From Mycolicibacterium cosmeticum (GTDB taxonomy: Bacteria > Actinomycetota > Actinomycetes > Mycobacteriales > Mycobacteriaceae), in NCBI GenBank assembly GCA_016197365.1, contig JACPVS010000006.1:62001-126000 (forward strand): 64,000 nt of DNA, read 5' to 3'. The notes under the pieces were generated by a model. The model searched no databases. It worked only from the letters and a program-made list of their open reading frames with translations, and was not told the DNA's origin. Shown piece after piece: positions 29,101 through 40,109 of this stretch. Made by a program: the position numbers and the translations under genes. Every line of letters starts with the position of its first letter. Position 1 is the first letter of the stretch.

Positions 29101-32100
29101 AGCACCCAGGTCAGCGGGTAGTGCGTGGTGTCGACGAAATCTACTCCGACGATGCCCTGTTCACGCTCGAAGTCGGTGAAGGTGTCGTCGTCGAGGAAGT
29201 TCTGCAGCACATACAAGCTGTCGAACAGTTGCTGATGACCGGCGCCACGGGTGATGTCACCGAGACCGACGTATTCGTGGGCCATCAGGTCGAGGCGGAA
29301 ATCCTCGACGGCGCGCAGCAATTCGGCCACCGTCGCCGTCGGCGCCATGTCGACGCGGACCGGGACGGTGTTGAGGAACTGCCCGATCACATGCTCGATC
29401 CCGGCCAACTCCGGCGGGCGCCCGGCGACGGTGATGCCGAAGACGACGTCGGCGGTGCCGGTTTCGTAGCCCAGCACGATGCCCAGCGCGGCGGTCAGCA
29501 CGGTGTTGGCGGTGGTCTGCTCCCTGCGGGCGTGCTGCTCCAGCAGTGCCGTGATCTCGGTGGGCAGCTCACCGTAGACGCGCTCCGGCATGACCGCATC
29601 ATTCTTGGAGGAGGGGCCGGCAACCAGCGTCGGTTCGGCCAGGCCACTCAATGCCTGCGCCCACGCCGCAGTCGATGCCGCGCGGTCCTGCGCGTTCACC
29701 CAGCGCAGGTAGTCGGCGTAGGTGGCGGTGCCCGCGGGCAGCGCGCCCCGCAGTCCACCGGAGTTGTACAGCGCGAACAGCTCTCGTAAGACCAGCTCGC
29801 GAGACCAGCCGTCCCAGAGCAGGAAGTGACAGGTCAGCAGCAGCCGGTCGCCGCGGTCCGGCAACCGGATGACGGTGAGCCGCACCAGCGGGGGCATCCG
29901 CAGATCGAACGGCGCCTCGCTGTCGGAGCGCATGATGTCAGCCAGCTGCTCGTCGGCGGCGTCGGTGGCCAGCGTCGACAGATCGATCTCGGCGACCGCT
30001 GCGGGCACGAAACGTCCGATGTACTGCACGGGCCGGGGCAGGTCATCGCTGGTGAATCCGGCGCGCAGATTGTCGTGGCGCGACAGCATGGCCCCGAAGG
30101 CCACCCGCAGCGCGTCGACGTCGAGCCGGTGGTCGAAGTCGAAGACGTTCTGCGCCAGGTAGGTGTTGACGTCGTCGGTGTAGGTGCACTGGTAATACAC
30201 GCCCTCTTGCAGCGGCGACAGCGGCCAGACGTCGGCCACTTCGACGGGCGCGGTGGCGGTCAGGCCGGCCAGTTCCTGCTCGGAAAGTCCGTGCCACGCT
30301 GGAGGTGTCACCGGCGCGGGTGTCACAACAGGACCGTCGATGCCCAGTGCGCTGCCCAGCGCCCGCGCGGTGCGCAACCGGAACAGCTCGCTGGTGGCCA
30401 ACGTCATGCCGGCACCGGCAAGCCGGTTGACCACCCGCAGCGCCAGCAGGCTGTCACCGCCCATGGCGAAGAAGTCGTCATCAATACCGACTTCGTCGAT
30501 GCCCAGCACCACGGCGAACACCGCGCAGATCTGCTCTTCCCGCTCGGTGCGCGGCTGGGTGCGTGAGGTGGCCTGCACGGGTTCGGGTAGCGCGGAGCGG
30601 TCCCGTTTCCCGTTGGGCAGCAGCGGGATCGCGGCAAGCACGGTGACGGTGGCGGGGACCATGTGCGCGGGCAGCGTGTCGGCCAGCGCGGCCCGGACCG
30701 CCGCCGGGTCGGGATCGTTCCCCGTGCGGGGTACCACGTATCCGTCGAGGCGCTGCCCGCGAACGGCGACCACCGCCTCGGCGATGTCGGCAAGACCCGC
30801 CAGGGCGCTCTCGATCTCGCCGAGTTCGACGCGGAACCCGTTGATCTTCACCTGATTGTCCATCCGGCCCAGGTACGCGACGGCGCCATCCGGCGTCCAG
30901 CGCGCCAGATCACCGGTGCGGTAGAGCCGTTCGCCGTCCACACCGAACGGGTCGGCGACAAAGCGGGAAGCGGTGGCCGAGCGCATGCCGAGGTAGCCAC
31001 GGGCCAACTGTGCGCCGCCGACGTAGATCTCACCGACGGCGCCGGGGGGCACCGGCGCCAGATCGGGCCCCAGCAGGTAGATCCGGGTGCCGGGAACCGG
31101 CCGTCCCAGGGTGACCGGGCCCGCCACGGGGCCCGCGAGCACGTCGCCCGCCACCTCCGACGAACCGTAGGAGTTGACGATCTCCGCTTCGGGGGAAACC
31201 TGCTGCAGGGCTTCGACAGTCGCCGCACCCAGCGGTTCGCCGCTGCAGATCCAGCGCGCCACGGTGGCGAGCTTGTCCTTGGCGACCTCGGCCAGCGCCG
31301 ACCCGAGGCTGGGCACCACCAGCAGTTGTGTGGCGGCCACCTCGTCGACCAACACGGCCAGTGCCGCACCGTCCTTGGCGGCGGTGTCGTCGGCGATGAC
31401 CGTGGTGGCACCGGCGGTCAGCGCGCCCAGTAGTTCGGTGGTGCCGTCGATGAAGCTCATGGAGCTCTTGGCGATCCGCACGTCGTCGCGGTCCCGCGAC
31501 CACGCGGTCCTGGCCCACGCCAGCCGGTTGGTCAGGGCACCGTGCGTGCCGACGACGCCCTTGGGGCGCCCGGTGCTACCGGAGGTGTACACGATCGACG
31601 CGGCATCCTGCGGATCGACGACGGTGTCGCGCCACGGCAGACCGATGGCGTCGGTGCCGACCACCGGGATGCCGTGTGCGGGCAGCGCCGTGCCGTCGGT
31701 GAGCACGGCACTGGGCCGCGCATCGTCGAGCATGTGCGTGATGCGGGCAGCCGGGTAGGTGGGGTCGACGGGCAAATAGGCTGCACCGCTGCGCAGTACG
31801 GCCAGCAATGCCGTCGCCATCGTGGTGGTTCGGCTGGTCGCGACGGCGACGATGTCACCTCGGCGCACCCCCGCGGCCACCAGGGCTCCGGCCAGCGCGG
31901 CCGATCGGTCGTCGAGATCCCGGTAGGTCAGCCGAAGCTGAGTATCGATGAGCGCGACGGTGCCCGGTGTCCGGCGCACCTGGTTGTCGAAGAGTTCCAG
32001 AACGGTCCCGATACGGCCGGGGGCACCGGTACCGGCACGCAGCACGTCGTCCCGGGCCGCCGCGTCGAGCACCTCGATATCGCTGCATCGGGCGGTGTCG

Positions 32101-35100
32101 CCCGCGGTGACGATGGCAGCCAGCGTACGGCGGTACAGGTCCAGCACCTGCTCGGCGGTGTCCGTGCCGAGCACGGCACGATCGTGGGTGAGCGCGACCT
32201 GGAGGTGCTCGCCCGGCTTGAGCATCAGGGTCAGCGGATAGTGCGGTGCCTCGACGACGTCCATCCCGGTGACGCGGATCGCGGCGGCGTGATTGTCGGC
32301 GGCAGGATAGTTCTCGATGACGACGAGGGTGTCGAACAGATCCGGCACCCCGACGGCGTGCTGGACGTCGGCCAGCGCCACATGGTGATGTTCGAACAGC
32401 GCGGCCTGTGCCCGGGCGTGCCGACCGACCACCGTCGTGAGGGTGTCCCCCGGAGCCCAGCCGGTACGGGCGGGCACCGTGTTGATCAGCAGCCCGACCA
32501 TGGTGTCGATCCCGGGGATGTCACTGCCGCGCCCGGAGACCGTCGAGCCGTGCAGCACATCGGTGCGTCCGGTGAGGCGACCGACGGTGATGCCCCAGGC
32601 GGCGCCGAGGACAGCACTGACCGTGACGCTGTGTTCGGTGGCCCAGTCCGCGATCCCCGCCGTGAGCTCGGCGGGGACCTCGATGCTGACCTTGCCGTAG
32701 CCGAGGCCCCCGGAATCGTTGGGCGGCAGGGCATCTGCGAGTCGGGTCGGTTCGGCGACGCCGTCGAGTTCGGCGCGCCACACGGCCAGCGACTCGGCCG
32801 GGGCCGCGCGGGCAAGCCAGTCCAGGTGGTCGCGGTAGCGGGCCGGGGCCGGCAGCCGGTCGGTGTTCGGGTCGTCGTGTAGTGCGGCGAGTTCGCGCAG
32901 CACGATCGGCACCGACCAACCGTCGGCGATGATGTGGTGGACGGTCTGGATGAGCACGTGCCGCTCGGTCGTCAGGCGCACCAGTGTGTAGCGCATCAGC
33001 GGCGGCGCGGCGAGGTCGAACGGCTCGGTGCGCTGGCGTTCCGCGATCGCGTCGATCCGGGCCCGGGCGTCGTCTCCCGGCCCTGCGCTCAGGTCGTGGT
33101 ACTCCCAGCGCACGGCATCGGTCGTCCCGAGGACGGCGACCAGACCGCCGTCGGCGAGCGCACGGAAGGCCGCGCCCAGCTGCGGGTGCCGCGCGACGAC
33201 GGTATCGGCGGCGCGGCGCATCCGATCCGGGTCCATCGGTCCGTCGTAGGAGACGATCTGTTGCACCACATAGGGATCGGTGCCCGCATAGGTGGAGTGG
33301 AAGTAGATGCCGGCCTGCAGCGGCGACAGCGGCAGAACGTCGGTGACCGGTGCGGGCAACGCGTCGACGTCGGCCTGCGTGAGAGTGACGAGCGGGAAGT
33401 CCGACGACGTCGGGCCGGCCACTGCCGCGCTGTGCGCGATGGCGGTCAGCGCGTCAGTCCACGACTGCGCCAGCGCCGACACCCGGTGGCTGTCCAGGAC
33501 ACCGGCGGGCCAGCTGAAGGTGGCCTCCAGCCGTACCCCGTTGCCGGTATCGACAGCGATCGCGTTGATCTCGAGGGCCCGCGGCAGCGGCATCCGCGGG
33601 TCACGGTCCTCACCGATGCCGGCCTCCGTCAGCGTCCACGGTGCGTCCCCGGCGCCGGTGAACCGACCGAGGTAGTTGAACAGGATCTGCGGGGCGACTG
33701 CCAGGTCGGTGCGCCCGCAAAGGTGGCGCAGTGCACCGTAACTCAGTCCGTTGCGGGGTACGGCACGCAGTTGGTCCTTGACGGACTTCACTGCCGCGCC
33801 GAGTGCGGGGCCACCGGCCATCAGGTCGGTCCAGTCGGCGGTGCCGGGCTGGATGTGGACGGGGAACAAGGTGGTGAACCAGCCGACGGTGCGGGACAGA
33901 TCGAGGTGTTCGCCGGCGGCGCCCAGGTGGTCGGCCTCGCGGCCATGGCCCTCGAGTTCCAGGAGCACACCATCGGCGTCGCCGCGCCAGTGCGCCACCG
34001 CCGCAGCCAGCGCGGTGACGAGAACGTCGTTGACCCCACCCCGGATCGCGGCGGGTACGGGGCCGAGCAGCCGGGCAGTGGTGTCCTCGTCGATGTGCAC
34101 CGTGAGCCTGGCCTCGGTGGCCACGGTGTCGACGGCCGGGTCCAGCGGCCTGCTCCCGAGGTGCGGATCGGTGGCGGCCACCGCGCGCAGCCAGTAGTCG
34201 ACGTCGGCATCGAATTCGCCTCGGGCGCAGGCACCCCGGAGCTCGGTCGACCATTGCCGGAACGTGGTGTCGGGCTTGGCGATGGCGATCGGACGGCCTG
34301 CGGTGACGTCAGCCCAGGCGGACTGCAGATCTTCGGCGAGCACGCGCAGCGAGACGCCGTCGATCACCACGTGGTGCACCACCAGGATCAAGACCCCGGG
34401 GTGCTCGAGCCACACCGCGTCCAGCATGCGGCCCGATGCGGGGTCCAGCCGCGCGACCGCACGGTCGTGCTCCGTCGCGGCGTCGGCAGGTCCCGCGATG
34501 TGGGTGAGCACCTCGTCGGCGCGGACGGCACCGGCCGGGGGCACCGTCAAGGTCGCGCCGGCACCCAGCGCGGCCCGCAGCAGATCGTGGCAGTCCAGCA
34601 CGGCGTCGAGCATGGCGGTCAGCGTGGACAGGGTGAGTCCCGCCGGCGTGTGCAGCGTAGCGGACTGGAAGAAACCCGCTGTGCCGTTGCCGATCTCGTC
34701 CAGCCACGCCAGGATCGGGGTGGGTTCGATCTCCCCGGTGCCGTCGACGGTGGTGGCGGCGGGGCCGTCGATGGCGGTCACGGCGGCCGCCAGTTTCGCC
34801 GGGGTGCGCAGGGTGAACACATCGCGCGGGCGGACCCGTAGGCCGGCCCGCCGCGCGCGGCTGACCAGCCCCATGGCGGCGATGCTGTCGCCACCGATGC
34901 CGAAGAAATCGGTGTCGGCCCCGACGGTCGGCACGCCCAGCAGGTCGGCGTAGATGTCGCAGATCGCCCGTACGCGTGAGTCGGTCACCGGGGCGCCCGT
35001 ATCGGGTTGCGCGAGAGCCGGTTCGGGCAGCGCCCGTCGGTCGATCTTCCCGTTGGCCGTCACCGGGAACGCGTCGAGGACCAGCACGGCGCCGGGCACC

Positions 35101-36620
35101 ATGTGCTCGGGCAGCTTGTCGGCACACCAGGCCCGCAACTCGCCGGGATCGACGCCGGTCGTGGACAGCGCGTATCCGGTGAGCTGAGCGCCGCCGGCGG
35201 GGGTATTGCGCAGGATGACCGCCGCGTGCCGCACCTGCGGGTGGGCCGCGAGGACGACCTCGATCTCCTCGAGTTCGACGCGCATGCCGCGGATCTTCAC
35301 CTGGTTGTCGGCACGGCCCAGGAATTCGAGCACGCCGTCGGCGGTCCACCGGGCGAGATCGCCGGTGCGGTACATGCGGGATCCGTCCTGTGCGAACGGG
35401 TTCGCGATGAACCGTGCGCCGGTGAGCCCCGGCGCGTTGACGTAGCCGCGGCCCAGCAGGAAGCCGGCCGCATAGAGTTCGCCACCCTGCCCGACAGGCA
35501 CGGGGTGCAGGTCGTCGTCGAGGACGTAGAGCTGGGTGTGTGGGTTGGGCCGGCCGATGGAGGTCTCGATGCGCTCGGCGCTGTCGCGGTAGATGACGTG
35601 CGAGACGCCGATGGTGGCCTCGGCGGGGCCGTAGCCGTGATAGAGCGTCGTGGACAGCTGCGCCCGGAACCGGTCGAACAGGGCCGGGGTCAGCACCTCG
35701 CCACCGCACCAGACGTGTTTGAGTCCGGACAGCAGCGTGGTTCCGTCGGCCAGTTCGAGCAGCACGTCGAGCATCGAGGACACCAGGTAGACGAACGTCA
35801 CCTTCTCGGTGGCGATCAGGTCGAGCAGGTATTGGGGGTCCCGTTCGCCACCCGGGTCGGCGACCACCACGTAGCCGCCGGACACCAGCGGCAGCAGCAC
35901 CTCGTTGATCGAGATATCAAAGGAAAGTGGCGCTTTGAACAGCGAGGCGTCACCGGGTCCGAAGCCGAGGATCTCCTGCACCTGCCAGTTGAGGCGCTCG
36001 CCGATGGCCTCGTGCCGGATCATGGCACCCTTGGGTTTACCGGTGGAACCGGAGGTGAAGATGACATACGCCAGCTGGCTGTCATCGATGTCGACGACGG
36101 GCGCGGCGGCGGGCTGATCTTCGAAGGCCCAGTCGTCCAGGTCGAGTTCGATCGGATGGGGATCGCCCGCGCGGGCATCGCCGGGGGCGACCAGGACCGC
36201 GGCGGCCCCGGTGTCGGCGAGCACCTGACTGCGGCGCTCGGCCGGCCATTGTGGGTCGACGGGCACGAAGGCGCCACCGGCGGCCAGGATCGCGATCACG
36301 GCGATCACCATCTCCGCCGAGCGCGGGACGGCGATCGCCACCACCTGCTCGTGCGAGACACCCAAGGTACCAAGGTGGTTGGCGAGTTGGAAGGCGCGCA
36401 CGGACAGTCCGCGATACGTCAGCCTGGTCTCGCCGGACACCAGGGCCAGCGCGTCCGGTGTGAGGCGGACCTGTTGCGCGAAGAGTTCGGGAACGGTGGC
36501 CGTGGTGGTGGGCCAGGTGTCGTTGTTCCACTGGCGCAACAGCTCCAGGCGGTCGCTCGGGGTCAGCCCATCCGTACCAATCCCCGTCGCTTCGCTCGCC
36601 CCGGTACCAAACTTCGTCAC
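14163..36620 (-). CDS. Six-module exochelin-type nonribosomal peptide synthetase
   Basis: This 7,485-residue synthetase assembles a peptide siderophore. The domain order, with rough residues of key motifs, is: A1 20-520, T1 (Ser ~578), E1 (HHVVIDG ~749); C2 (HHIIADG ~1227), A2 1540-2020, T2 (~2053); C3 (CHFLLWDG ~2263), A3 (FDMSWEE ~2792), T3 (~3143), E3 (HHLVIDG ~3319); C4 (~3790), A4 (FDFSAWE ~4288), T4 (~4633), E4 (HHLTVDA ~4820); C5 (YHFLLLDG ~5286), A5 (~5811), T5 (LGGHS ~6153); C6 (HHIATDEWS ~6341), A6 (~6841), T6 (~7180), thioesterase (GWSFGGS ~7311). Codes read by alignment to PheA: A1 DINYWGGIGK (formyl-hydroxyornithine, as in coelichelin synthetase), A2 IDTLISSGD (beta-amino acid), A3 and A5 DMENLGLINK (hydroxyornithine), A4 DFWNVGMVHK (Thr), A6 DTWDTGLVD (unassigned, Ser-like). 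The GTG start overlaps the exporter stop (GTGA). It appears to be a fusion of M. smegmatis FxbB and FxbC. Confidence 0.95.
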   Translation of the reverse strand: MTKFGTGASEATGIGTDGLTPSDRLELLRQWNNDTWPTTTATVPELFAQQVRLTPDALALVSGETRLTYRGLSVRAFQLANHLGTLGVSHEQVVAIAVPRSAEMVIAVIAILAAGGAFVPVDPQWPAERRSQVLADTGAAAVLVAPGDARAGDPHPIELDLDDWAFEDQPAAAPVVDIDDSQLAYVIFTSGSTGKPKGAMIRHEAIGERLNWQVQEILGFGPGDASLFKAPLSFDISINEVLLPLVSGGYVVVADPGGERDPQYLLDLIATEKVTFVYLVSSMLDVLLELADGTTLLSGLKHVWCGGEVLTPALFDRFRAQLSTTLYHGYGPAEATIGVSHVIYRDSAERIETSIGRPNPHTQLYVLDDDLHPVPVGQGGELYAAGFLLGRGYVNAPGLTGARFIANPFAQDGSRMYRTGDLARWTADGVLEFLGRADNQVKIRGMRVELEEIEVVLAAHPQVRHAAVILRNTPAGGAQLTGYALSTTGVDPGELRAWCADKLPEHMVPGAVLVLDAFPVTANGKIDRRALPEPALAQPDTGAPVTDSRVRAICDIYADLLGVPTVGADTDFFGIGGDSIAAMGLVSRARRAGLRVRPRDVFTLRTPAKLAAAVTAIDGPAATTVDGTGEIEPTPILAWLDEIGNGTAGFFQSATLHTPAGLTLSTLTAMLDAVLDCHDLLRAALGAGATLTVPPAGAVRADEVLTHIAGPADAATEHDRAVARLDPASGRMLDAVWLEHPGVLILVVHHVVIDGVSLRVLAEDLQSAWADVTAGRPIAIAKPDTTFRQWSTELRGACARGEFDADVDYWLRAVAATDPHLGSRPLDPAVDTVATEARLTVHIDEDTTARLLGPVPAAIRGGVNDVLVTALAAAVAHWRGDADGVLLELEGHGREADHLGAAGEHLDLSRTVGWFTTLFPVHIQPGTADWTDLMAGGPALGAAVKSVKDQLRAVPRNGLSYGALRHLCGRTDLAVAPQILFNYLGRFTGAGDAPWTLTEAGIGEDRDPRMPLPRALEINAIAVDTGNGVRLEATFSWPAGVLDSHRVSALAQSWTDALTAIAHSAAVAGPTSSDFPLVTLTQADVDALPAPVTDVLPLSPLQAGIYFHSTYAGTDPYVVQQIVSYDGPMDPDRMRRAADTVVARHPQLGAAFRALADGGLVAVLGTTDAVRWEYHDLSAGPGDDARARIDAIAERQRTEPFDLAAPPLMRYTLVRLTTERHVLIQTVHHIIADGWSVPIVLRELAALHDDPNTDRLPAPARYRDHLDWLARAAPAESLAVWRAELDGVAEPTRLADALPPNDSGGLGYGKVSIEVPAELTAGIADWATEHSVTVSAVLGAAWGITVGRLTGRTDVLHGSTVSGRGSDIPGIDTMVGLLINTVPARTGWAPGDTLTTVVGRHARAQAALFEHHHVALADVQHAVGVPDLFDTLVVIENYPAADNHAAAIRVTGMDVVEAPHYPLTLMLKPGEHLQVALTHDRAVLGTDTAEQVLDLYRRTLAAIVTAGDTARCSDIEVLDAAARDDVLRAGTGAPGRIGTVLELFDNQVRRTPGTVALIDTQLRLTYRDLDDRSAALAGALVAAGVRRGDIVAVATSRTTTMATALLAVLRSGAAYLPVDPTYPAARITHMLDDARPSAVLTDGTALPAHGIPVVGTDAIGLPWRDTVVDPQDAASIVYTSGSTGRPKGVVGTHGALTNRLAWARTAWSRDRDDVRIAKSSMSFIDGTTELLGALTAGATTVIADDTAAKDGAALAVLVDEVAATQLLVVPSLGSALAEVAKDKLATVARWICSGEPLGAATVEALQQVSPEAEIVNSYGSSEVAGDVLAGPVAGPVTLGRPVPGTRIYLLGPDLAPVPPGAVGEIYVGGAQLARGYLGMRSATASRFVADPFGVDGERLYRTGDLARWTPDGAVAYLGRMDNQVKINGFRVELGEIESALAGLADIAEAVVAVRGQRLDGYVVPRTGNDPDPAAVRAALADTLPAHMVPATVTVLAAIPLLPNGKRDRSALPEPVQATSRTQPRTEREEQICAVFAVVLGIDEVGIDDDFFAMGGDSLLALRVVNRLAGAGMTLATSELFRLRTARALGSALGIDGPVVTPAPVTPPAWHGLSEQELAGLTATAPVEVADVWPLSPLQEGVYYQCTYTDDVNTYLAQNVFDFDHRLDVDALRVAFGAMLSRHDNLRAGFTSDDLPRPVQYIGRFVPAAVAEIDLSTLATDAADEQLADIMRSDSEAPFDLRMPPLVRLTVIRLPDRGDRLLLTCHFLLWDGWSRELVLRELFALYNSGGLRGALPAGTATYADYLRWVNAQDRAASTAAWAQALSGLAEPTLVAGPSSKNDAVMPERVYGELPTEITALLEQHARREQTTANTVLTAALGIVLGYETGTADVVFGITVAGRPPELAGIEHVIGQFLNTVPVRVDMAPTATVAELLRAVEDFRLDLMAHEYVGLGDITRGAGHQQLFDSLYVLQNFLDDDTFTDFEREQGIVGVDFVDTTHYPLTWVLTPGERLRIKLEYRPDVINADTAALMVARLCRAVGLLLTEPGSQVGSLDLTLDSEHHALVTQWRSAEHEIGDDTIADLLAARAASCPEDTALVFGAEQLTYADLDARINRLARLLITHGAGPEQVVALALPRSVDMVVTLFAVLRTGAAYLPLERDYPLARLTGMLDDARPVLLVCPEAATELAAHQTGLGATVLSPDSAAVAQALSALPGTALSDNELGDFVGAQRLDHPAYVIFTSGSTGRPKGVVTPYRGLTNMQLNHRAEIFEPAIAKAGGRRLRVAHTVSFSFDMSWEELLWLVEGHEVHICDEELRRDATALVAYCHEHRVDVINVTPSYAHHLFEEGLLDGPSPVASLAPGASHAPTLVLLGGEAVSDEVWNRLRDRPDSTGYNLYGPTEYTINTLGGGTDDSVTATVGRPIWNTRAYVLDAWLRPVRDGVIGELYIAGAGLARGYLHRAGLTADRFVADPHRAGGRMYRTGDLVARRADGSGILDFFGRSDDQVKIRGYRVELGEVAAALQALPGIRHAVVIARPTATSKQLVAYVVPENASDEAELAAELRAALTQVLPDYMVPALYGVLDAVPLTVNGKLDTKALPEPVAPAAGAARAPRDAREALLAGIFAEVLGLPEVGIDDDFFTLGGDSISSIAVSGKARKAGLQLTPRDVFRRRTVSALAASVTQTTPDVVVADRGVGAISATPMLAETAQSGTPLDNFYQAMVVATPAGITGAHIESVLGAVLGAHDMLRARLDRNADGWTLHVPESAAAPAVTRIAGALTDVDAAVSAAAAELDPATGTMVRAIWDEVESQLLLVIHHLVIDGVSWRILTDDLSRAWADVAAGRTPAVDPAPTSFRTWSETLSAATFTDEAAHWNRVLATADPDLGTRPIDPAVDTAATVVSHRVSLPTEISSALLTAVPAAMYGGVNDVLLTGLSLALAQWRTDRGHRDSTATVLSLEGHGREGDLLPGHLDLSRTVGWFTSIYPAAVDPGSVAWADVLAAGSSLAAAAKAVKEQLRAVPRRGLGYGALRYLDASAPIHGAPPQILFNYLGRFAGGAGRDWEAVAGIGALREGVDKTNPAMPLEINALAEDGPDGPVLTMTLSWPAQLIDAGDVQELAGMWADALTALTRCAELTGHTPSDFGLIAVSQDDLDDWQQLGDVEEVLPLLPLQEGMYFHSTYTEGVDTYRVQQIAEISGPVDAKLLRAGVTATVRRHQALRTGFRELRDGRIAQVIWSDAAVEFTVAHGDVKTIAEQQLSRPFTLSEAPLVRYTLVSLGDTEHRLIQTMHHIVADGWSYPVIFGDIVGYYNAGLGAATGLSPVIATLRDHFDTAAAAHDDTARAAWSAALSGVEPTTLLTTGRETVGEHRSAVRRLSVELSAALTRTARERGVTPSTVLHGAWGLLLGRLLDRTRVVFGSTVSGRGGELAGTDSLVGLLINTLPVPMSWQHATPIGDVMTALQDQQSALLDAQHLGLAELARLAGVREFFDSMVVVENFPATSTETPDDPRALTFHRFTGTDSPHYPLSFVAYLDDRIGIEIKYDADVVSAAQAERYAERVEHILSAYASDPDAPVAGLDLRTDAERALVAADVARPGPDRTLVDTFAEVVRRSPDAVAVTCGTERLTYAELDARATAVAATLADLGVGPESHVAVALPRSTDLIVGLLAVLKAGGAYVPLDIDSPAARLQHIVTDSAPVCVLTDAPDRVPAGAARTVLLADAARRPGPAPVVRLDADHPAYLIYTSGSTGVPKGVAVAHRQVAALFDGAATLFDLGPADVWTMFHSAAFDFSAWELWGALLHGGRLVIVEQAVTRDPDRFVDLLADEGVTVLNQTPSAFYPLIEADRRGRPALSLRYVVFGGEALDTSRLSGWYDRHRADAPQLVNMYGITETCVHVSFRPLTAADAGAAHGVIGGPIPGLQIHLLDNALQPVPTGTVGEMYIAGGQLARGYAGRAGLTATRFVANPFGGERLYRSGDTAMWTESGELVYVGRSDQQVKVRGYRIELGEVESALAAVPGVTNAAAAVHTDEAGRTRLIGYLVGSADIATARDELTRTLPGYMVPSALITLEKLPLTVNGKLDRAALPAPAEPAVPPVPVAAADGAAAVLAALCTEILGTAVGVDDDFFSMGGDSIVAIQLVNRARRQGLRITPQQVFTARTPAGLAEAAGAHAPQPDGPADPGPDLGEVMLTPIVQRLAELGGTVSRFNQSELLRTPAGATQQQLESVVNAVVARHDALRLRLHRPAPMLWSLETTAAEHVPVRHVDATACGDDDLRVLIGTESDAAADRLDPDAGVVLQAVFFDLGSDRQGRLLLLAHHLTVDAVSWRIIIDDLAEAWAQQRLAPVPTSLRSFARTVNENAQHAARLAEFEHWTATLAPGAELDPHANTVALTVGSTRDHEIRLSAAETTPLLTTVPAAANADVNETLVAALHIAVQRWRGVSAPLVLDLERHGRDGWGEELDLSRTVGWFTAIAPVRLTASHTDDHITVLKEVKEALRAVPGRGLGFGQLRYCNLRTAAALGRLAAPQVLFNYLGRWASDADGDWASAPEVAALRVEPDPDLGTPYLLEINVICDETQDGPRLRATLTYPDSGFGADSVGELAGHWAAVLREFGTITAATGSLTPSDLPLVALTQQQIDDVIDAGADAVQTVWPLSPLQEGVYFQARYSDAAVYIVQNVFDFADPVDTHALEAAFGAVMRRNPVLRSGFRADDLPQPVAVIAESPQCEPEVIDLTALTAAQAQDRIEAITAEDRLRTFDIAVPPLARFTVIRTAGIDRLIFSYHFLLLDGWSREQLLRELFAEYAAARNGASSANLPEPSAQFTDYLSWLAGQDRDESARQWAGALADLAAPTLLIPEAVGTAPTLALRLDFFLTEEQTARLTQAARDCGVTLNALISTALALVLAYETGTDDVVFGSTVAGRPTDIDGIDSVIGLFLNTVPTRVRLRPQTSTADAMRTVQNDRLQLMDHEYLGLGDIQRAAGIQGELFDSLYVLQNFLDDDTFTDMETEYGIVGHDSVDASHYPLTWVASPGRRLWVKLEYRPDVVDRTHAQRLLDRLRQVLVHLNPADSLASAQLVLSDESEALAAHADSTRHAIPEATVVDLLAERSATATGSTALVCGGESIDYGQLDARLNQMAGLLRARGIGPESTVALAIPRSITAVVALFAVLRSGAAYLPLELDYPDDRLAVMLADGAPACVLTTRSVAARIGAVTPETCPVIVLDDADISAESAAAPTVWTGHRPGLDEPAYVIYTSGSTGKPKGVLTPHRGLTNMHLNHREAIFGPAIAKAGGRRLRIAHTVSFSFDMSWEELLWLIEGHEVHICDEELRRDATALVAYCHQHEIDVINVTPTYAQLLFEQGLLDGGHAPVLVLLGGEAVSATVWNRLRDSDTSYGYNLYGPTEYTINTLGGGTDDSATPTVGTPIWNTRGHILDAWLRPVPDGTPGELYIAGAGLARGYLRQPALSAGRFVANPFQTDSGDEDSRMYRTGDLVVRRPDGNLDFLGRTDDQVKIRGYRVELGDIESAVVAHLDVKQAAVIARPDPFTSGSHRLVCYLVPAGQDDPELIRRVRTHLKGVLPGYMVPAAMAVLDELPLTDNGKLNIRALPEVAPQQTPSRPPQTATEESLCTLFGEVLGLDAVGVDDDFFDLGGHSLVSIRLINRVRATLGIEMSIRDVFDAPTVAELAASLDGRPRTAMARPELAASPRPEHIPASPAQQRLLLLERLGEHGMAYNYPLAFRVDGDLRIDVLERALTDVLARHESLRTVFTEHDGHYVQDILAVGTPAPVEVIDCAAAAVEGQIATAVQRPFDLHTEIPVRVTVFRTELREHTVVVLLHHIATDEWSDGPFLADLNHAYQAGISGDGTPMAALPVQYADYTLWQRALLDLIGDQQREFWRATLAGAPDELTLPTDRRRPARPSGAGGVLYLDLPAETAAALRNQATRQQVSPLMLLHAGVAALLHRLGAGDDLVVGTPVAGRDESALNDVIGFFVNTLVLRADVSGNPTFGELLARVRTADLAAFAHQDLPFDHVVEMLNPQRVAGRNPLFNVFVGYHLRAGGSTDMFGLPTRWSEPPVAAAMFDLGFTLIDDRADGGATIMAEYSADLFDASSVQNLTQRLIAALGVFMRDTTIPVGAVDLLTDTEHAALSVRNATDREVTPIGLGGLVSRQARLTPDAVAVRFEGDELTYADLDAWSDRVAATLDAPAGSIVGVSLPRSVELIVALVAVAKSGAAFLPLDPEYPPDRLQYMVDDAQPHVVLANPAVIRVVRGEPNRPPLREVDPAAWAYVLYTSGSTGRPKGVAVAHAGIVNRIGWLQDAYPLTTQDRMLVKTPISFDTSVWEVFWPLSVGATLVVARPGGHRDPAYLAETIVSERVTAVDFVPSMLELFLDESDSARCASLTRVTVGGEALTDELAHRFTRTLGVPLHNLYGPTEAAVDVLGWTADGGPVALGVPGWNVRAHVLDGYLNPVPDGAAGELYLAGVQLAAGYLHRPDLTAQRFVADPFDTAARLYRTGDVVRWRRDGQLEYLGRTDEQIKLRGVRIEPAEIETVLAAHPGVSSARVVVRNDRLVAYYLGTGTATALREHAVAALPNHMVPSAYVELTEFPLTPSGKLDRNALPAPQITAGTGRAPETDEQRRLCALFSDVLGIAGASEATGKIEVTSIDDDFFALGGHSLLLMRLASAIRREFGADVAVADLMLTPTVADIAAYLQGDGARGEAGLAAVLPLRAAGTESPLFCVHPASGLSWQFTGLKKYVPEDIPLYGLQSPLFSTGRLPGSIAELAREYADSVQRVAPTGPVRLLGWSFGGSMALLIATELRGRGRDVTFVGMLDARTDVVDGEFDTEAVLASLLREMGFAVDAGTRMSVADAVTLVRGSGDAIAMLDDTRIAQVIENYVAAERFTATADYGRYDGDVFFVDAAILEMGLEGVASQGWRAHVGGQLDVVSLNCRHSELMDADTLEQLGPLIAAQLRD
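15120..15140 (-). repeat. 21-bp dispersed repeat, copy 3 (in NRPS module 6)
   Basis: Read on the minus strand this is GGGGCGAGCGAAGCG followed by ACGGGG. It encodes GASEATG in a stretch that makes the A6-T6 linker about 10 residues longer than the equivalent linker of T5 ([14 protein letters not shown] against DAVG). The reading frame is kept, and the sequence is identical to the copy at 36582. Confidence 0.8.
28033..28053 (+). repeat. 21-bp dispersed repeat, copy 2 (inverted, in A3)
   Basis: This is the same 21-bp sequence as the other two copies but inverted relative to the gene, so it encodes SPVASLAP. A3 carries [13 protein letters not shown] between LLD and HAP, where its close paralogue A5 has only GG: 11 extra residues, or 33 bp. 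It falls in a surface loop just before the LVLLGGEAV core strand and leaves the frame open. Confidence 0.8.
36582..36602 (-). repeat. 21-bp dispersed repeat, copy 1 (NRPS N-terminus)
   Basis: The repeat encodes GASEATG just after the start ([15 protein letters not shown]). It is flanked by direct repeats GTACCAA at 36574-36580 and 36604-36610, which look like a 7-bp target duplication. Orientation and frame match the copy at 15120. Confidence 0.8.
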
Positions 36621-38392
36621 GCGTCAGTCCTCTCCGCATCCCGGTGATGCGCGGCCCAGGCACGCCAGAGCTGGGCGTAACGGCCCTGCGCCGCAATCAG
36701 TTCGGCGTGGGATCCCTCTTCGATGATGTCCCCGTGCGCCATCACGACGATCCGGTCGGCCGTGGCGGCCTGTGTGAGACGGTGCGCGACGACCAGCGTG
36801 GTGCGCCCGGCGGTGACGGCGGCCGCCGCGCGTTCCAGGTCGCGTGCCCCCAGGCTGCCCGCTTCGGCGGTGGCCTCGTCGAGGATGGCGACCGTCGGGT
36901 TCAGCAGCAGCAGCCGGGCCAGCGCCAGTTGTTGGGCCTGAGCCGAGTTCAGCTCGTGCCCGCCCTCGCCGACCACGGTCTGTACGCCGTCCTCCAGCGC
37001 TGCCACCCATTCGCCCGCACCGACGGTGTCCAGTGCGGCAAGCACTTCGGCCTCTGTGGCCTCGGGTTTGGCCAGCCGGAGGTCGTCGGCCAGCGCACCG
37101 GCGAACACATGGACATCCTGGCTGACGATCGCGACATGACTGCGCCGCTGCTCGGCGGTGAGAGCGGCCAGCGCGACTCCCCCGATTCGTACCGTGCCGT
37201 GCTGCGGGGTGAGCACACCCGCGGCGATGCCGGCGACGGTCGATTTGCCGGCACCGGTCGACCCGACCAGTGCCACCCGTTGGCCGGGTTCGACCCGGAT
37301 GCTCACCCGGTGCAGTACCGGATGCACACCGTCGTAACTGAATTCGAGATCCGCCAGGTCCAGCGCGGCGTCGTGCGGTTCGCCGGTGTGCGCCGCGGCA
37401 GCCGGAGGTTGCGGAATGCTCACCAGCCCGACCAGGCGGGCCAGGCTGGCGCCCGCGTCCTGCGCTTCGTCGACCGTGAACAGCAGCATGCTGACCGGCC
37501 CGAAGAGCCGGTGGAACAGCAGGGCCGCCGCCGTGGTCTGGCCGACGGTGACCGACCCGTCCTGCACCAGCCAGTAACCGGCCACCAAAATAACCGCGAG
37601 ACCGATGAATTCGGCCCGGTTGATGCGCCCGACGAATCGGGTGAAAAACGTGAACACGCCGATCGAGATATCCCGGACTCGGCCCGAGGCATCTTCGATC
37701 CCACCTTGATGGACGGTGTGGTGGTGATAGGCGTGCACGGTCGGTGCGCCCAGCATGCTTTCCATCAGCACCTGAGAGCGTTGCGCGATCACCCGTCGTT
37801 CCTCGGCATACCGCGGCGCCGAACGCGGCAGATACCAGCGCAGCGCAAGGAGATAGAACGGGATGGAGACCGCACCGGCCAGCGCGAGACGCCAGTCCAG
37901 GCCCAGCATCGACAGCAATGTCAGCGCGGCCAGCATGAGCGCGGAGAACATCGTCGGGAAGACATCGGTGACGGCTTTGGCGATGGTCGCCACGTCTGTG
38001 CTGACGCGGGACAGCAAGTCGCCGCGGCCCACTCGCTCCACCGTGGTGGTCGGTAACGTCAGGGCGCGGTCCACCCCGGCCTCGCGCAGGTCGGCGAGCA
38101 TGATCGCGCCCAGCCGGCCGATCAGGTAATTCGACCACCCGGTGGCGACACCACCGATGAGGGCGGCGGCGCCGAGCACCACCGCGACGGTGACGATGAC
38201 CGAGGACGGCGATCCGTCGATGATGCGGTCGACGAGGACACCGAGCACGTACACCGGCAGCACCGCGGCTGCGGCGGCAAGGACGCCGACCATCAGGGTG
38301 GCGCTCAACGCGCCGATGCGGGAACGCAGTTCGCGGCGCAGCCAGGTCCAGGTCTCCCTGCCTGTCGCGACCGGCAGGATCGGGGCGGTCAC
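36617..38392 (-). CDS. Siderophore ABC exporter half 2, catalytically competent NBD (ExiT-like)
   Basis: This 591-residue ABC half-transporter has an N-terminal six-helix membrane domain (residues ~20-300) and a C-terminal nucleotide-binding domain. Walker A is intact (GSTGAGKST, ~377), as are the Q-loop region ([10 protein letters not shown]), Walker B with catalytic glutamate (AILDEATAE, ~503) and the H-loop (VVAHRL). The signature motif is degenerate: LNSAQAQQ instead of LSGGQ (~480). It is the complement of the partner encoded upstream, whose signature is intact and Walker A lost. The start overlaps the partner's stop by 4 nt and its stop overlaps the NRPS start. In M. smegmatis the equivalent exporter ExiT lies next to fxbB/fxbC. 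The likely role is export of desferri-exochelin. Confidence 0.9.
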   Translation of the reverse strand: MTAPILPVATGRETWTWLRRELRSRIGALSATLMVGVLAAAAAVLPVYVLGVLVDRIIDGSPSSVIVTVAVVLGAAALIGGVATGWSNYLIGRLGAIMLADLREAGVDRALTLPTTTVERVGRGDLLSRVSTDVATIAKAVTDVFPTMFSALMLAALTLLSMLGLDWRLALAGAVSIPFYLLALRWYLPRSAPRYAEERRVIAQRSQVLMESMLGAPTVHAYHHHTVHQGGIEDASGRVRDISIGVFTFFTRFVGRINRAEFIGLAVILVAGYWLVQDGSVTVGQTTAAALLFHRLFGPVSMLLFTVDEAQDAGASLARLVGLVSIPQPPAAAAHTGEPHDAALDLADLEFSYDGVHPVLHRVSIRVEPGQRVALVGSTGAGKSTVAGIAAGVLTPQHGTVRIGGVALAALTAEQRRSHVAIVSQDVHVFAGALADDLRLAKPEATEAEVLAALDTVGAGEWVAALEDGVQTVVGEGGHELNSAQAQQLALARLLLLNPTVAILDEATAEAGSLGARDLERAAAAVTAGRTTLVVAHRLTQAATADRIVVMAHGDIIEEGSHAELIAAQGRYAQLWRAWAAHHRDAERTDA

Positions 38393-39993
38393 CGCAGCAC
38401 CGCCGAGGCGTAGTCGGGACGGTCCATCAGATCCTCGTGTGTTCCCTCGACGACCACCCGCCCGCCGTCGATCAGGACGACGCGATCGGCGACCGCAAGC
38501 AGCGCCGGGCTGCTGGTCAGGATGACCGTGGTGAATCGGCCGGCTGCCGGGCCGTGCCGCAACGCGGCGATGCCCTGCGCCACCGCACTCTCGGTGACGG
38601 CATCGACCGCGGTGGTGGGTTCGTGCAAGACCAGCACGGGTGCGGCCTGGAGCAGCGCGCGGGCCAGCGTCAGCCGTTGGCGCTGACCACCGGACAAACT
38701 GGAGCCGCGTTCGGTGACACCGTGCTCCAACCCTTCGCGATGCACGTCGATGACGTCGACCGCACTGGAGGCCCGCAACGAATGCGCCAACACGGCCGGA
38801 TCGACGTCGCCGGCCGACAGGTTGGAGCGCAGCGATCCGGTGAACAGGTCGGCCTTGTGCGGTTCGACCAGCAGCGCCCGCCGTGCCTCTGCCAGGTCCA
38901 GTTCCTCCAGAACGGTGCCACCGACGCGGATGTCGCCGACGTACTCGTGACGGGCCAGCTGCCCGGACAGCACGCCGACCAGAGCCTCGGCATCGGTCGC
39001 CCGGGTGGTGACCACCCCGACGAGCACGCCCGGTTCGACGGTCAGCGTGACACCGTCGAGGGTGCCGTGCCGCACTCCGTCGAGCACCAGTCCGTGCGGC
39101 CCGTCCCCCAGCGTGCCGTCACCCGGCGAGAGGGCGAAGGTCGCGTCCTCGATCCAGCCGACGCGTTCGGCCGAGGCCCGCGCCTCGGCGATCCAGCTGG
39201 GCACCTCGGCCATGGTGCCGAAAGGTTCGAGCAGGAACTGCGCCAGTCCGATCACCGTGATCAGCTGCCCGACGGTGATGTCCCCGCGCAGCGCGAACCA
39301 GCCTGCGAGCACGGCGATCCCGACCGCGAGCAAGGCACTCAGCGCCGTGGAGAAGCCGAGGTACACCCCCTGGGTACGGGCGGCCCGGATACTGGCGGCC
39401 AGGGCGTCGCGGCTCACCGTGCGGTAGCGCAGTGCGGCGGCACGCTCGGCACCGATACCGCGCAGGGGGCGCAGACCCGCGATCAGATCGGCCGACATGG
39501 CGGTCGCCTCGCCGGCCAGCTCCTGCTGATCGGCGACCCGGCGGGTGATCACCGGTCCGCCGAAGTGCAGCACGAACAGGATCAGCGGGGTGCCCAGCAG
39601 GACGGCGAGCCCGAGCGGAATGTCGATGGTGAGCAATACCGTCGCGCAGACCACGATCGCGGTGATCGCCCCTGCGATGCGGGGGATGTAGTCCAGTAGG
39701 TAGGAGGTGTTGTCGGCGTCGGTGCTGGCGATCGACAGGAGCTCACCGGTGCGCTGGGTGGTGCGCAGCCGCTTAGGGTGCAGGATCCTGGCCGCCAGGT
39801 CGACGCGCAGTTGATGGCCCTCGGTGGCGATCGCGCGCATCAGATGCCGTGCGCCCAGCCGATAACAGGCGGTCAGCGTGACGAACAGCGCGGCCAGCAC
39901 GCCGATCCAGATCACCAACTGGGTGGCGTCACCCGGCTTGACGGCACGGTCGACGAGGACGCCGATGAGCACCGGCACCATGGCCTCACACAA
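38389..39993 (-). CDS. Siderophore ABC exporter half 1, degenerate NBD (ExiT-like)
   Basis: This half-transporter has at least 534 residues, with membrane helices in residues ~1-270 and a C-terminal ATPase-like domain. The signature LSGGQRQRLTLARALL (~432) is intact. Walker A is missing: VVTTRATDAEALVG (~328) stands where GxxGxGKST should be. Walker B reads LVLHEPTTAVD (Asp replaced by His), and the H-loop His is replaced (ILTSSPALL). The domain should therefore bind but not hydrolyse ATP, and would supply the signature to the partner. The coordinates use a TTG start, but the frame stays open for 40 more codons to 40113, with coding-like content and a better first membrane helix. The expected coupled start there is GTA, not GTG. 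Confidence 0.85.
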   Translation of the reverse strand: MCEAMVPVLIGVLVDRAVKPGDATQLVIWIGVLAALFVTLTACYRLGARHLMRAIATEGHQLRVDLAARILHPKRLRTTQRTGELLSIASTDADNTSYLLDYIPRIAGAITAIVVCATVLLTIDIPLGLAVLLGTPLILFVLHFGGPVITRRVADQQELAGEATAMSADLIAGLRPLRGIGAERAAALRYRTVSRDALAASIRAARTQGVYLGFSTALSALLAVGIAVLAGWFALRGDITVGQLITVIGLAQFLLEPFGTMAEVPSWIAEARASAERVGWIEDATFALSPGDGTLGDGPHGLVLDGVRHGTLDGVTLTVEPGVLVGVVTTRATDAEALVGVLSGQLARHEYVGDIRVGGTVLEELDLAEARRALLVEPHKADLFTGSLRSNLSAGDVDPAVLAHSLRASSAVDVIDVHREGLEHGVTERGSSLSGGQRQRLTLARALLQAAPVLVLHEPTTAVDAVTESAVAQGIAALRHGPAAGRFTTVILTSSPALLAVADRVVLIDGGRVVVEGTHEDLMDRPDYASAVLR

Positions 39994-40109
39994 CTGGTGA
40001 CCGCAGATGAGCAGTGATCCACTGGTCAGCAGGCGCGCGTTACGGGTGACCGTCCGCCACAGGATGGCCGTGCCCGTACCGGTCGCCTGTTGTTCTGTGA
40101 CGTCGGCGC

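Noticed and set aside
14200..36600. Many long open frames on the plus strand opposite the NRPS, several of 600-770 codons
   Set aside because: They mirror the high-GC codon structure of the real gene. They are rich in Arg, Gly and His with no domain, and they change frame along the synthetase.
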